Source: Romboutsia hominis (lineage in GTDB: Bacteria; Bacillota; Clostridia; Peptostreptococcales; Peptostreptococcaceae). From it: 64,000 nt of DNA. The DNA lies in assembly GCF_900002575.1 (NCBI RefSeq), contig NZ_LN650648.1, positions 2,209,565 to 2,273,564 of the forward strand, written 5' to 3'. The notes beneath the pieces were generated by a model that was given only the letters and a program-made list of their open reading frames with translations, did no database searches and was not told the DNA's origin. Each line of letters opens with the position of its first letter. Positions within the stretch are counted from its first letter, which is position 1. Shown piece after piece: positions 55,767-64,000 of the stretch. A program made the position numbers and the translations under genes.

Positions 55767-56594
55767 TTATACCTCCAAAATACCTTCACATATTTTAACT
55801 GCAGGCCCTGTCATATATATACAGTCCTCATTTATATCTATTTTTACACATCCACCTTGTGATGTTACATATACATTTTTATCTAATTTTCTTAAAAAAT
55901 TTCCTATAACTGCTGATGCTGTCATTCCTGTACCACATCCTAAAGTATAACCACATCCTCTTTCCCAAGTAGCTACTTTTATATTATTATTATCTTCAAT
56001 TTTTACAAAGTTTACATTAGTGCCTTTTAAAAACATTTTATTTTTTTCTATTTCACTTCCATATTTATGTACATCATTTAAGTTTATATCATCTACAAAA
56101 ACAACAGTATGAGGAACTCCCATTAACATAGAGCTTACTATAAATTCTTTATCTTTTACTTTTATCTTTTGCTCTAAGAAAGTTTCCATAGTATGAATCA
56201 TAGATATGTTTTTACACAAGAAGCTTCCACTTCCCATATTAACTTTTACTAAACTTGTTATATTATCCTCTTTGTTTATATTTACTTCTTTTATTCCATC
56301 AAGAGTTTCTATTTTAAAATTTTCTTTTAATACTATCTCATTGTCATAAACATATTTAGCAAAACATCTAAGTCCATTTCCACACATAGATGCTATCGAC
56401 CCATCAGAATTATAATATAACATTTTAACATCTGCTATGTTAGATTTCTTAACAATTAAAAGCCCATCAGCACCTACTGAAAATTTTCTATTACATACTT
56501 TTTTTGCTATTTTTTCGTATTCATCATATTGATTAAACCTTTGGTCTATAACTATAAAATCATTCCCTATCCCATGTAATTTCCAAAATTCCAT
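55767..56594 (-). CDS. dapF: Diaminopimelate epimerase
   Basis: Converts LL- to meso-diaminopimelate for lysine and peptidoglycan. The 275-aa form begins MEFWKLHGIGNDFIVIDQRF. The two catalytic cysteines are in SMCGNGLRCFAKYV and in GYTLGCGTGMTASAV. The ATG at 56594 follows GAGGGGGATAGT; an in-frame start 14 codons upstream has no site. It opens the transcript toward yicC and gmk and is divergent from rqcH. Confidence 0.96.
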   Translation of the reverse strand: MEFWKLHGIGNDFIVIDQRFNQYDEYEKIAKKVCNRKFSVGADGLLIVKKSNIADVKMLYYNSDGSIASMCGNGLRCFAKYVYDNEIVLKENFKIETLDGIKEVNINKEDNITSLVKVNMGSGSFLCKNISMIHTMETFLEQKIKVKDKEFIVSSMLMGVPHTVVFVDDINLNDVHKYGSEIEKNKMFLKGTNVNFVKIEDNNNIKVATWERGCGYTLGCGTGMTASAVIGNFLRKLDKNVYVTSQGGCVKIDINEDCIYMTGPAVKICEGILEV

Positions 56595-56721
56595 ACTATC
56601 CCCCTCTAATTTAATCCCTAACTTAATATTATACAATATATTAATAAGAAAGGGAAATTATATAGATATAAAATTTGTTTTTATCCCCTTATAATTAATT
56701 ATATACTTTCTTTAATTAATT

Positions 56722-56750
56722 TTGATAAATATTCACAATATACTTATATT
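56722..56750 (+). promoter_or_regulatory. Sigma-A promoter of rqcH
   Basis: TTGATA (56722-56727) and TATATT (56745-56750) are spaced by 17 bp, about 47 bp before the rqcH ATG. Confidence 0.75.
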
Positions 56751-56797
56751 ATGTAATAATTATTATATATTGTTCATCTAAGAAAGGAGCGATTATT

Positions 56798-58570
56798 ATG
56801 GCTTTAGATGGTTTAGTTATACATTCTATAGTAAACGAGCTACAATCAAAGATTTTAGGAGGTAAGATAGATAAAGTATACCAACCTGAAAACGATGAAG
56901 TTGTTTTACATATAAGAAACAATAAAGAGAACTTTAAATTAGTATTAAGTGCTAGTGCCTCAAATCCAAGGGTATATTTAGCTAAGGATTATAAAAAAGA
57001 AAATCCTATAAATGCCCCTATGTTTTGTATGCTTTTTAGAAAACATATACAAGGAGGTAATATAGTAAATATATCTCAGGTAGGTTTTGAAAGAATAGTA
57101 AAAATAAGTGTAGAGTCTCTTGATGAGTTGAAGGAAAAAACTACAAAGGATATATATATAGAAATAATGGGTAGACACAGTAATATAATACTTACTCATT
57201 CAAATGATAATAAAATAATAGACTCAGCAAAGAGAATACCTCCTAGCATAAGTAGGGTTAGACAGATACTCCCAGGTATGACTTACAATCTACCTCCTGC
57301 TCAAGATAAATTAAATCCTTTAGATGATATATCTGAAGATGAATTTATAAAAGAATTAGAATCTTTTGATGGTAACTTATACAAGTCTATTTACTCTAGG
57401 TTTTTAGGCATAAGCCCTGTTATTTCCAAGGAAATTTGTCATAGAGCAAACATAAATGAAAATTTAAGTACATCTGAGTATTCTTTTGATGATTTAAGAT
57501 CTTTATATAAAGAGTTTAAAGGTTTATTTAAAGATATGAAAAATAATATCTATTCTCCATGTGTTGTAGTAGATGAAAGTGTTGATAAAATCATAGATTT
57601 TAGTTGCGTAGATTTAACAATGTTTAAAGATTTATCTTTTGTTAAAAATGATAGTATGTCTTATATAATTGAATATTACTATAAAACTAAGGATATAAAA
57701 GACAGAGTTCATCAAAGATCTTCTGATTTAAGAAAAAGTATTTCTATAAAGTTAGATAGACTTTACAATAAACTAAAAAAACAAAATGAAGAACTTATAG
57801 CATCTGAGAATGCTGATATATACAAGATTTATGGAGAACTTATAACTTCATATATCTACATGATAGAAAAAGGTATGGAAAGTGTTGAGGTTCAAAACTT
57901 CTACGACCCAGAATATAAAACTATAAAAATAAAACTTAATAAAAATCTAACTCCTTCTGAGAATGCTCAGAAGTACTTTAAAAAATATACTAAGATGAAA
58001 ACTGCTAAAATAGAAATAACTCATCAAATAGATATAACCAAAGATGAAATAGAATATTTAGAGAATATAATGCTTAGTATAGAAAATTGTGAAAACCTAG
58101 CAGAGCTACTTGATATAAGAGAAGAGCTAGGTAGAGTTGGTTATTTAAAATCATCTAGTAAAAATAAAAAAGAAACTAAGCTTACAACTAAACCTCATGA
58201 ATTTTTAAGTAGTGATGGATTTAAAATATTGGTAGGTAAAAATAATAAACAAAATGATCATCTTACTTTAAAGATTGCAAGTAATGATGATATATGGATG
58301 CATACTAAAAATATACCAGGTTCTCATGTTATTATAAAATCTGATTCTAAAGATATACCTGAAACAACTTTATATGAAGGTGCTATGCTTGCTGCATACT
58401 TTAGTAAATCAAAAATGTCTGCACAAGTTCCTGTTGATTATACAAAAAAGAAAAATGTCAAAAAGCCTAATGGAGCAAAACCTGGTATGGTAATATATGA
58501 AACTAACAACACAATGTATGTAACTCCTACAGATGAACTTGTTGCAAAGCTTAGAATAAAAGAAAATTAA
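56798..58570 (+). CDS. rqcH: Ribosome quality-control protein RqcH (NFACT family)
   Basis: Adds alanine tails to stalled nascent chains on 50S subunits. The protein is 590 aa. NFACT-N starts MALDGLVIHSIVNELQSKIL, with VEIMGRHSNIIL-type IEIMGRHSNIIL, a helical/coiled-coil middle (about 270-440), and the C-terminal NFACT-R domain with DDIWMHTKNIPGSHVIIKS. The acidic-Arg pair at 98-99 reads ER, not DR as in Bacillus. It was formerly called fibronectin-binding protein. AAAGGAGCGATTATT precedes the ATG. Confidence 0.95.
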   Translation: MALDGLVIHSIVNELQSKILGGKIDKVYQPENDEVVLHIRNNKENFKLVLSASASNPRVYLAKDYKKENPINAPMFCMLFRKHIQGGNIVNISQVGFERIVKISVESLDELKEKTTKDIYIEIMGRHSNIILTHSNDNKIIDSAKRIPPSISRVRQILPGMTYNLPPAQDKLNPLDDISEDEFIKELESFDGNLYKSIYSRFLGISPVISKEICHRANINENLSTSEYSFDDLRSLYKEFKGLFKDMKNNIYSPCVVVDESVDKIIDFSCVDLTMFKDLSFVKNDSMSYIIEYYYKTKDIKDRVHQRSSDLRKSISIKLDRLYNKLKKQNEELIASENADIYKIYGELITSYIYMIEKGMESVEVQNFYDPEYKTIKIKLNKNLTPSENAQKYFKKYTKMKTAKIEITHQIDITKDEIEYLENIMLSIENCENLAELLDIREELGRVGYLKSSSKNKKETKLTTKPHEFLSSDGFKILVGKNNKQNDHLTLKIASNDDIWMHTKNIPGSHVIIKSDSKDIPETTLYEGAMLAAYFSKSKMSAQVPVDYTKKKNVKKPNGAKPGMVIYETNNTMYVTPTDELVAKLRIKEN

Positions 58571-58615
58571 AACAAACTTTAAACATTTAAATCTAAACTT
58601 TTTATTAATAATATT

Positions 58616-58647
58616 AAAAGCCTTATGGATTTCCATAAGGCTTTTTT
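58616..58647. terminator. Bidirectional terminator between rqcH and the BMP gene
   Basis: Perfect 14-bp stem starting AAAAGCCTTATGGA with a 2-nt loop and T-run on plus, with matching A-run for the minus strand. Confidence 0.92.
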
Positions 58648-58649
58648 AT

Positions 58650-59669
58650 CTATTTCATCATATCATTATATTCTTTTTCTGTTCTTGGAACGTTTATTTC
58701 TCCATCTATAACTTTTTTAGCTTGTTTATTTACATAATCTATTATTTCTTGAGGTACAAGCTTGTTAGTATTTTCTGGTATACCTACTGCACCTTCTTTT
58801 AATCCATAAACTTGAGCTTCTCCACCTTTGTAGTTCCCTTCAACTAATGATTTAGCTAAATCATAAGATGCTACGTTTAATTTCTTTAATGCAGATGTTA
58901 TTACATTATCTGGAGCTAAATAACTTTGATCTCTATCAACACCTATAGCATATTTATTATTTTCTCTAGCTGCTTCTATAGCACCTGTTCCTGTATCCCC
59001 TGCTGCTGATAATATTGTATCTACATTTGAAGCATACATTTGCTTAGCTATTGATTTACCTTTTGCTTGATCACTAAATGAGTTTGCATATTGCTGTGCT
59101 ACTTTTACATCTTTGTTAGTAGTCTCTACTCCATACTTGTATCCATATTGATATTTACTTATAGCTGGAGTTGGCATTCCTCCTATAAATCCTACATTAT
59201 TAGTCTTAGTCATCTTAGCAGCTATTATTCCTGTTAAGTATGCTGCTTCTTCTTCTTTAAATATTACAGGCACAACATTTTCTGGAATTTTGTCATATGT
59301 TTCATCCATTAATGCAAATTTTTGGTCTGGATAACTTTCTGCTGATTCTTTTATAGCATCTTTTAATTGGTATCCAACACCTATTATTAAATCAGTTTCT
59401 TGGTCTACTAATGTCTCTATATTTTGTATATAATCAGATTCTTGTGGTGATTCTAAGTATTTTATATCTATATTAAAATCTTCTTTAGCTTTTTGTAATC
59501 CTTCCCACGTAGCTTGGTTAAATGATTGATCAGTTATACTTCCTTCCCCTAACACTATCCCTACTGAAAGATTTGAATTTGCCTTTTCATTTTTTGATGA
59601 ACATCCAGTTAGCAATGTTGCTGACAATACTACTGATGCTGCTATTGATATTAGCTTTTTAAACTTCAT
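58650..59669 (-). CDS. BMP/PnrA-type basic membrane lipoprotein, nucleoside-type ABC substrate-binding protein
   Basis: A 339-aa lipoprotein. The signal peptide ends with the lipobox LLTGC (Cys 23). The BMP domain has VGIVLGEGSITDQSFNQATW, IGVGYQLKDAI, IAAKMTKTNNVGFIGGMP and AAGDTGTGAIEAARE. PnrA homologues bind purine nucleosides for an ABC importer. Here no permease or ATPase gene is adjacent, so the transporter genes lie elsewhere. AGGAGGAGTTT precedes the ATG. It has its own promoter. Confidence 0.92.
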   Translation of the reverse strand: MKFKKLISIAASVVLSATLLTGCSSKNEKANSNLSVGIVLGEGSITDQSFNQATWEGLQKAKEDFNIDIKYLESPQESDYIQNIETLVDQETDLIIGVGYQLKDAIKESAESYPDQKFALMDETYDKIPENVVPVIFKEEEAAYLTGIIAAKMTKTNNVGFIGGMPTPAISKYQYGYKYGVETTNKDVKVAQQYANSFSDQAKGKSIAKQMYASNVDTILSAAGDTGTGAIEAARENNKYAIGVDRDQSYLAPDNVITSALKKLNVASYDLAKSLVEGNYKGGEAQVYGLKEGAVGIPENTNKLVPQEIIDYVNKQAKKVIDGEINVPRTEKEYNDMMK

Positions 59670-59736
59670 AAACTCCTCCTAAATGCTATTGAACTTTAAT
59701 CTTAAATTTTTATTTTTCGTTCGACAATAGGTTTTT

Positions 59737-59765
59737 ATTTTACAATACATATTATAATTTGTCTA
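59737..59765 (-). promoter_or_regulatory. Sigma-A promoter of the BMP lipoprotein gene
   Basis: On minus, TAGACA (59760-59765) and TAAAAT (59737-59742) are separated by 17 bp. A CGAAC sequence about 20 bp downstream resembles a PurR half-site, weakly. Confidence 0.65.
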
Positions 59766-59802
59766 TACTTTTGCTTTTATTTTCTATTTTTTATAATTTT
59801 TT

Positions 59803-59816
59803 TCGTATATATACGA
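59803..59816. repeat. 14-bp palindrome upstream of the BMP promoter
   Basis: TCGTATATATACGA is a perfect palindrome, 38 bp before the -35 box of the BMP gene. Its position suits an activator site or a structured leader of neither gene. Function unknown. Confidence 0.5.
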
Positions 59817-59884
59817 TCATTATTTGTATATCATTCATTTTTTAGTATTTATTATTAAGTATAAAAAATTTTAAATTTATTATA

Positions 59885-59932
59885 AAAAATAAAAGCTATA
59901 AAGTTTGAGATTATTCAAACTTTATAGCTTTT
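59885..59932 (-). terminator. Intrinsic terminator of uraA
   Basis: Perfect 18-bp stem (arms 59891-59908 and 59915-59932), 6-nt loop, T-rich run on minus. It starts 10 bp past the uraA stop. Confidence 0.92.
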
Positions 59933-59942
59933 TATTTATATA

Positions 59943-61187
59943 TTATACTATTGTAGCTTGTGGAGATACATTTTTAGTATCTTCTTTTGCTTTAAATTCA
60001 CTATTATTTAATATCCTATTTAATATAACTCCAACTATAGCCGATAAACTAAGCCCTGTTATAGATACAGCTTCAGTAATAGGTATACCTATTACTATAC
60101 CCTTATTTCCTAAATAAGTTGTTCCAAGTCCTATTATCATTATCGTAGCTATTATTATTATATTATTTTTATTTTGAGTACATTCTCCATCTTTTATAGT
60201 TTTAAACCCTACAAAAGTTATCATAGAGAATAATAATATACTTATTCCACCCATTACTGCTTGAGGTATACTTTGTAAGAATCCCCCAAACTTACCTATG
60301 CAAGAAAGTATTATAGCAAATACTGCTGTTCTTCTTAATAAAGAAGGATCATAGTTTTTAGTTATAGCTAAAACTGCTGTATTTTCTCCATACGTAGTAT
60401 TTGCAGGACCTCCTAAGAATCCAGCTACCATAGTTGCTAATCCATCTCCTAGCAAGGTTTTATTTAATCCCGGATTTTCTATGAAATTTTTACCAACCAC
60501 TGCTCCATTTGTAGTCATATCTCCTATATGTTCCATAAATACTGCTAGAACTACTGGAGCTATTATTACTATAGCTTCTAAGCTAAACTTTGGTAATGTA
60601 AACTTTGGTATCTCAACTAAACTTGCTTGTGTTATTGTAGATACATCTACTAATCCCATCGCTAAACATATCACATATCCTGAAATAACTGCTATTAATA
60701 TTCCTAATTGCTTTATAAATCCTTTTGCAAACTTATTTATACAAAATGCTATTCCTAAAGTTATTATTGCTATTAAAAAGTTTGATGAGGCCATATTAAA
60801 TGCTGTTGGTAATAAGTTAAGACCTATTACACCTATCATAGCTCCTGTTACTTGTGGTGGAAAATATTTTTTTATCTTATCTATTCCTACCGCTTTAACT
60901 GCAAAAGACATTATTACATATATAAGTCCCGCTACCATTATACCACCTTGAGCATAAGCTAAGTCTCCGCCATAAGCTTCTTTAGCTGCTAATATTACTG
61001 GTATAAACGCAAAGCTTGAACCTAAAAATACTGGTACTTTTCCACCTGTACAAGCATGAAATATTAAAGTTCCTACACCTGCACAAAATATTGCTACTGC
61101 AGGATTAAATCCTGTCAATATAGGAACTAACACTGTTGCTCCAAACATTGCTAATAGATGTTGTAATGACATTACTGTTTTTTTCAT
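59943..61187 (-). CDS. uraA: Uracil-xanthine permease
   Basis: A 414-aa NCS2 transporter with 12-14 membrane segments. Signatures are LGSSFAFIPVILAAKEAYGG, FLGGPANTTYGENTAVLA and KNYDPSLLRRTAVF. It imports uracil with protons. I chose the ATG at 61187, after GGGAGG and a T-run; the in-frame start five codons upstream overlaps the site. Next to pyrR, this is pyrimidine salvage. Its leader holds a PyrR switch overlapping the ribosome-binding site. Confidence 0.94.
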   Translation of the reverse strand: MKKTVMSLQHLLAMFGATVLVPILTGFNPAVAIFCAGVGTLIFHACTGGKVPVFLGSSFAFIPVILAAKEAYGGDLAYAQGGIMVAGLIYVIMSFAVKAVGIDKIKKYFPPQVTGAMIGVIGLNLLPTAFNMASSNFLIAIITLGIAFCINKFAKGFIKQLGILIAVISGYVICLAMGLVDVSTITQASLVEIPKFTLPKFSLEAIVIIAPVVLAVFMEHIGDMTTNGAVVGKNFIENPGLNKTLLGDGLATMVAGFLGGPANTTYGENTAVLAITKNYDPSLLRRTAVFAIILSCIGKFGGFLQSIPQAVMGGISILLFSMITFVGFKTIKDGECTQNKNNIIIIATIMIIGLGTTYLGNKGIVIGIPITEAVSITGLSLSAIVGVILNRILNNSEFKAKEDTKNVSPQATIV

Positions 61188-61261
61188 AAAAAAACCTCCC
61201 ATAAATTTTTTAGGGAGAAATACTTCTCCCTTTTTCAGTCTCTCTGTACTGATTTAAAAGG
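61188..61261 (-). promoter_or_regulatory. PyrR-type attenuator in the uraA leader
   Basis: On minus the leader holds, in order: a PyrR-type hairpin (61229-61261, lower stem CCTTTT/AAAAGG, upper stem TCAGT/ACTGA and loop ACAGAGAG), an antiterminator stem GGGAGAA (61224-61230) that pairs with TTTCTCCC (61213-61220), and a terminator CTCCC...GGGAG followed by seven T (61188-61194). The terminator's right arm is the ribosome-binding site and its T-run abuts the ATG. Base pairing follows the known PyrR mechanism; this fold was not computed. Confidence 0.78.
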
Positions 61262-61292
61262 CACTATTGTATATTGATTATAGTGTATTTAA

Positions 61293-61835
<543 letters not shown>

Positions 61836-61856
61836 CTATTATATAAGATTTTTTGT

Positions 61857-62003
61857 TTAAAAAAGCTTCTTATCACAAGACAAGAAGCTTATATATTCTA
61901 ATTAAATATAAGTATGATTAATAAATTAAACCAACTAATATAATTTGATATATTATATGTTTATATAGCTTTTGCCTTATGATATCTCTGTATCACTTAA
62001 AGG
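61857..62003 (-). promoter_or_regulatory. PyrR-type attenuator in the pyrR leader
   Basis: On minus the leader holds a PyrR-binding-type hairpin (61975-62003; stems CCTT/AAGG and TGATA/TATCA, loop CAGAGA), then AAGCTATATA (61962-61971), which can pair with TATATAAGCTT (61885-61895). That second arm is the 5' arm of an intrinsic terminator (stem AAGCTTCTT/AAGAAGCTT, 61863-61890) with a six-T run. The order is that of known pyrR attenuators, so pyrR is autoregulated. Confidence 0.8.
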
Positions 62004-62023
62004 TATTTCTTTTATTTTTTATT

Positions 62024-62052
62024 ATTATATATCTATATCATATATTTTTCAA
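62024..62052 (-). promoter_or_regulatory. Sigma-A promoter of the pyrR-uraA operon
   Basis: On minus, TTGAAA (62047-62052) and TATAAT (62024-62029) lie 17 bp apart, directly past the rluD stop. The expected start lies about 15 nt upstream of the PyrR hairpin. Confidence 0.82.
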
Positions 62053-62055
62053 GAC

Positions 62056-62967
62056 CTATTTAAGTTTATTAATTATATTCTTAAAATATTTAGGTAATTC
62101 TGAATCAAATTCTATATACTCTTTAGTAGTTGGGTGTATAAATCCAATCTTTTTTGCATGTAATGTTTGACCTTCTACTTTGAATTTATTATTTTTAGGA
62201 CCATACACAGTGTCTCCTAAAAGTGGATGATTTATAGATAAAGCATGAACTCTTATTTGATGAGTTCTTCCTGTTTCAAGTCTCGCTCTCATATGTGTAA
62301 AGTTTTCATATCTAGCAACAACTTCAAAATGAGTAACAGCTCTTTTTCCATCTTTAACCACTGCCATTTTAAGTCTATCTTTAGGATTTCTTCCTATTGG
62401 TTTATCTACAGTTATTTTATCTTCTTTTACTACTCCATGACATATAAATTCATATTCTCTAGTTATAGAATGGTCTTTTAATTGTTCTGCTAAAAAATTA
62501 TGAGCATTGTTATTTTTAGCTATCATTAACAGCCCTGATGTATCTTTATCTATTCTATGAACTATACCAGGTCTTATTACTCCATTTATAGATGATAAAT
62601 TGTCTTTACAATGATATAGTATTGCATTAACTAAGGTTCCTTCATAATTTCCTGGAGCTGGGTGAACTACCATATTTTGAGGTTTGTTAACTATCATTAC
62701 ATCGCTATCTTCATAAACTATATCAATAGGTATATCTTGTGGTAATACCTCTAATAACTTTGGAGCTGGTATTTGTATGATTATTTTATCATCTTCTTTG
62801 ACTAAGTATTTAGCTTTTTCAACCTTACCATTTACACTCACTTTTTTATCTTTTATTATCTTTTGTATGTAACTTCTTGACATATCTCCTAATTGAGAAG
62901 ATAGGTATACATCTAATCTATCTCCCTCTTCTTCATCAAGAACTAAAAATTCTTTTATTTCGTCCAT
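62056..62967 (-). CDS. RluD/RluA-family 23S rRNA pseudouridine synthase
   Basis: A 303-aa pseudouridine synthase with an N-terminal S4 domain (about 12-70) and catalytic RPGIVHRIDKDTSGLLMIAK (the HRIDKDTSG motif with the catalytic Asp). ETGRTHQIRVHALSINHPLL is present. AGGTGAAGTA precedes the ATG. It overlaps the lspA stop by 1 nt, the lspA-rluD pair common in Firmicutes. Confidence 0.95.
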   Translation of the reverse strand: MDEIKEFLVLDEEEGDRLDVYLSSQLGDMSRSYIQKIIKDKKVSVNGKVEKAKYLVKEDDKIIIQIPAPKLLEVLPQDIPIDIVYEDSDVMIVNKPQNMVVHPAPGNYEGTLVNAILYHCKDNLSSINGVIRPGIVHRIDKDTSGLLMIAKNNNAHNFLAEQLKDHSITREYEFICHGVVKEDKITVDKPIGRNPKDRLKMAVVKDGKRAVTHFEVVARYENFTHMRARLETGRTHQIRVHALSINHPLLGDTVYGPKNNKFKVEGQTLHAKKIGFIHPTTKEYIEFDSELPKYFKNIINKLK

Positions 62968-63422
62968 TACTTCACCTGCTTTTCTTCCTCAAAAAATAAA
63001 ATATATATGCATAGCATTATAGTTCCTACTACTACAAACACATCTGCAATATTAAATACGTATTCCCATATAAATCTAAAATCAAAATAGTCTACTACAA
63101 ATCCAAGTCTTATTCTATCTATTAAATTGCCTATAGCTCCAGATATTATAAGTATTATACTTGATTTTCCTAATAAATTTAAATTCTTATTAGTATTTAA
63201 ATAGTATAATCCAAATATAGATGCTGCTAATGCAACTATTATAAATATGATTTGATTATTTTGCAACATTCCAAATGCTGCCCCTCTATTTTCTACATAA
63301 GTTAGATGAAACACATTTTCTATTATGGGTATACTACCTATTCCTTTTAGGTGTCCTAATACCCATAATTTAGAAAGTTGATCTATTCCTATCAATACAG
63401 CTATCATTAATATATACGTCAA
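62967..63422 (-). CDS. lspA: Lipoprotein signal peptidase
   Basis: Aspartic membrane peptidase that cuts lipoprotein signal peptides. The protein is 151 aa with four membrane helices. Motifs are YVENRGAAFGML, SGAIGNLIDRIRLGFVVDYF (first Asp) and NIADVFVVVGTI (second Asp). Start TTG with GGAGGAAAAAATA. It serves lipoproteins such as the BMP protein at 58650. Confidence 0.96.
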   Translation of the reverse strand: MTYILMIAVLIGIDQLSKLWVLGHLKGIGSIPIIENVFHLTYVENRGAAFGMLQNNQIIFIIVALAASIFGLYYLNTNKNLNLLGKSSIILIISGAIGNLIDRIRLGFVVDYFDFRFIWEYVFNIADVFVVVGTIMLCIYILFFEEEKQVK

Positions 63423-63462
63423 TATTTTTTCCTCCCAAAATTATATATATATTATATTATAC

Positions 63463-63489
63463 AAAAAAAGGCTCCCTTATTGGAAGCCT
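63463..63489 (-). terminator. Intrinsic terminator after the polysaccharide deacetylase gene
   Basis: An 8-bp stem (63469-63476 and 63482-63489, one G-T pair) with T-run on the minus strand. It overlaps the first two bases of the deacetylase stop codon. Confidence 0.85.
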
Positions 63490-64000
63490 ATTGTTGTTTT
63501 TGCGTTGCACGATCTTTATCTAGACTATCTTTGAGCTCATGTATAGTAACAAACTCAAATCCTTTTTCTTTTAGTTTAGGAATAAACATATCTAATGCCA
63601 GTATAGTTTGTGAAGTTTTATTTCTCACTTTATTATAATCATGTAAAAGTATTATATTCCCATTTTCCACCTTTGATGTAATTGTGTTAACTATATAATC
63701 TACTCCTGGGTTAGACCAATCTCTAGGATCTATATTTGACCATAGTATTATATCCATATCATTGTTTTTTATTATATCACACATATTTTTAGATACGGCC
63801 CTGTATGGAGGTCTAAATGATGTTGGATACTCACCTATAGCTTCTTTTATTATATTTTGAGTATCTATAATCTCTTTATTTATTTCATCATAAGATTTTT
63901 TAGATACGTTTATATGAGTAAATGTATGGTTAGCAATTTCATGCCCTTCTTTAAATGCTCTTTTCACTATATCACCATTATACCCTACCTTTTCTCCTAT
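63488..64000 (-). CDS. Polysaccharide deacetylase, NodB type (5' end outside the window)
   Basis: At least 170 codons are present; the gene continues past position 64000, so a start inside the window at 63967 is not the true one. The visible part has HEIANHTFTH (metal-binding His-x3-His), TSFRPPYRAVSKNM, ILWSNIDPRDWSNPG and NIILLHDYNK, the NodB chitin/peptidoglycan deacetylase pattern. The aspartate motif is upstream of the window edge. It ends with a VTIHELKDSL segment. PdaA-type or other peptidoglycan deacetylases are likely; the substrate is not shown. Confidence 0.88.
   Translation of the reverse strand: MGEKVGYNGDIVKRAFKEGHEIANHTFTHINVSKKSYDEINKEIIDTQNIIKEAIGEYPTSFRPPYRAVSKNMCDIIKNNDMDIILWSNIDPRDWSNPGVDYIVNTITSKVENGNIILLHDYNKVRNKTSQTILALDMFIPKLKEKGFEFVTIHELKDSLDKDRATQKQQ

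Noticed and set aside
59670-59942. Purine riboswitch upstream of the BMP gene
   Set aside because: No conserved loop sequences or three-way junction pattern was found; only a promoter, a palindrome and the uraA terminator are visible.

Overview
The window is a gene-dense, strongly AT-rich chromosomal stretch from an endospore-forming, anaerobic low-GC Firmicute. Gene content fits Clostridia, most likely the Peptostreptococcaceae (Clostridioides/Paraclostridium/Romboutsia relatives): a complete spoIIIA operon, spoVM and ylbJ, the FabK-type fatty-acid operon under FapR, the DXP isoprenoid enzyme Dxs, AckA, and a flavin-based lactate oxidation module with EtfAB. The genus call is an inference from gene content and order. 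No rRNA, tRNA, CRISPR, insertion sequence, prophage or integrase was seen. Almost all genes lie on the minus strand; only tmcAL, ylbJ, rpmB and rqcH are on plus.

Layout on the plus-strand coordinate: (1) 1-7000: tlyA (cut by the window edge), dxs, a PAP2-like membrane protein, ispA, xseB, xseA, a Kae1/TsaD-like paralogue, nusB and an Asp23 protein. (2) 7100-12800: spoIIIAA-AH and a small membrane protein. (3) 12900-20000: fapR-plsX-fabH-fabK-fabD-fabG-acpP-fabF, with a clear FapR operator on its promoter. (4) 20000-23800: rpmF, DUF177, ackA and, divergent, tmcAL. (5) 23800-31000: a lactate-use module (GntR regulator, permease, nickel racemase, EtfB, EtfA, FAD dehydrogenase). (6) 31000-36000: ylbJ, a coiled-coil protein, coaD, rsmD, recG. 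(7) 36000-47200: fakA-like, yloU, rpmB, spoVM, a small membrane protein, a flavodoxin, thiN, rpe, rsgA, prkC, prpC, rlmN, rsmB. (8) 47200-56600: a zinc peptidase, DUF116, fmt, def, priA, coaBC, rpoZ, gmk, yicC, dapF. (9) 56800-64000: rqcH, a BMP lipoprotein, uraA and pyrR (both with PyrR-type attenuators), rluD, lspA and a polysaccharide deacetylase cut by the window edge.

Much of the order matches the ylb and ylo neighbourhoods of Bacillus. rsmD-coaD-ylbJ ... tmcAL(ylbM)-DUF177(ylbN)-rpmF is the ylb block, interrupted here by the lactate module and by ackA. yicC-gmk-rpoZ-coaBC-priA-def-fmt-rsmB-rlmN-prpC-prkC-rsgA-rpe-thiN-spoVM-rpmB-yloU-yloV-recG is the ylo block. The window is therefore mainly core genome: translation, lipid, isoprenoid and cofactor synthesis, and sporulation. 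The metabolic cargo is the lactate module. The most instructive non-coding elements are the FapR operator, a TGGTATTACCA-type operator before the lactate permease, and two PyrR leader switches, one with its terminator built over the ribosome-binding site. A 26-codon spoVM gene and a neighbouring 49-codon membrane protein are easily missed. I found no clear wholly new multi-gene system. The best leads for new biology are the Kae1-like paralogue, the 49-aa protein beside spoVM, the DUF116 protein and the overlapping uraA leader.
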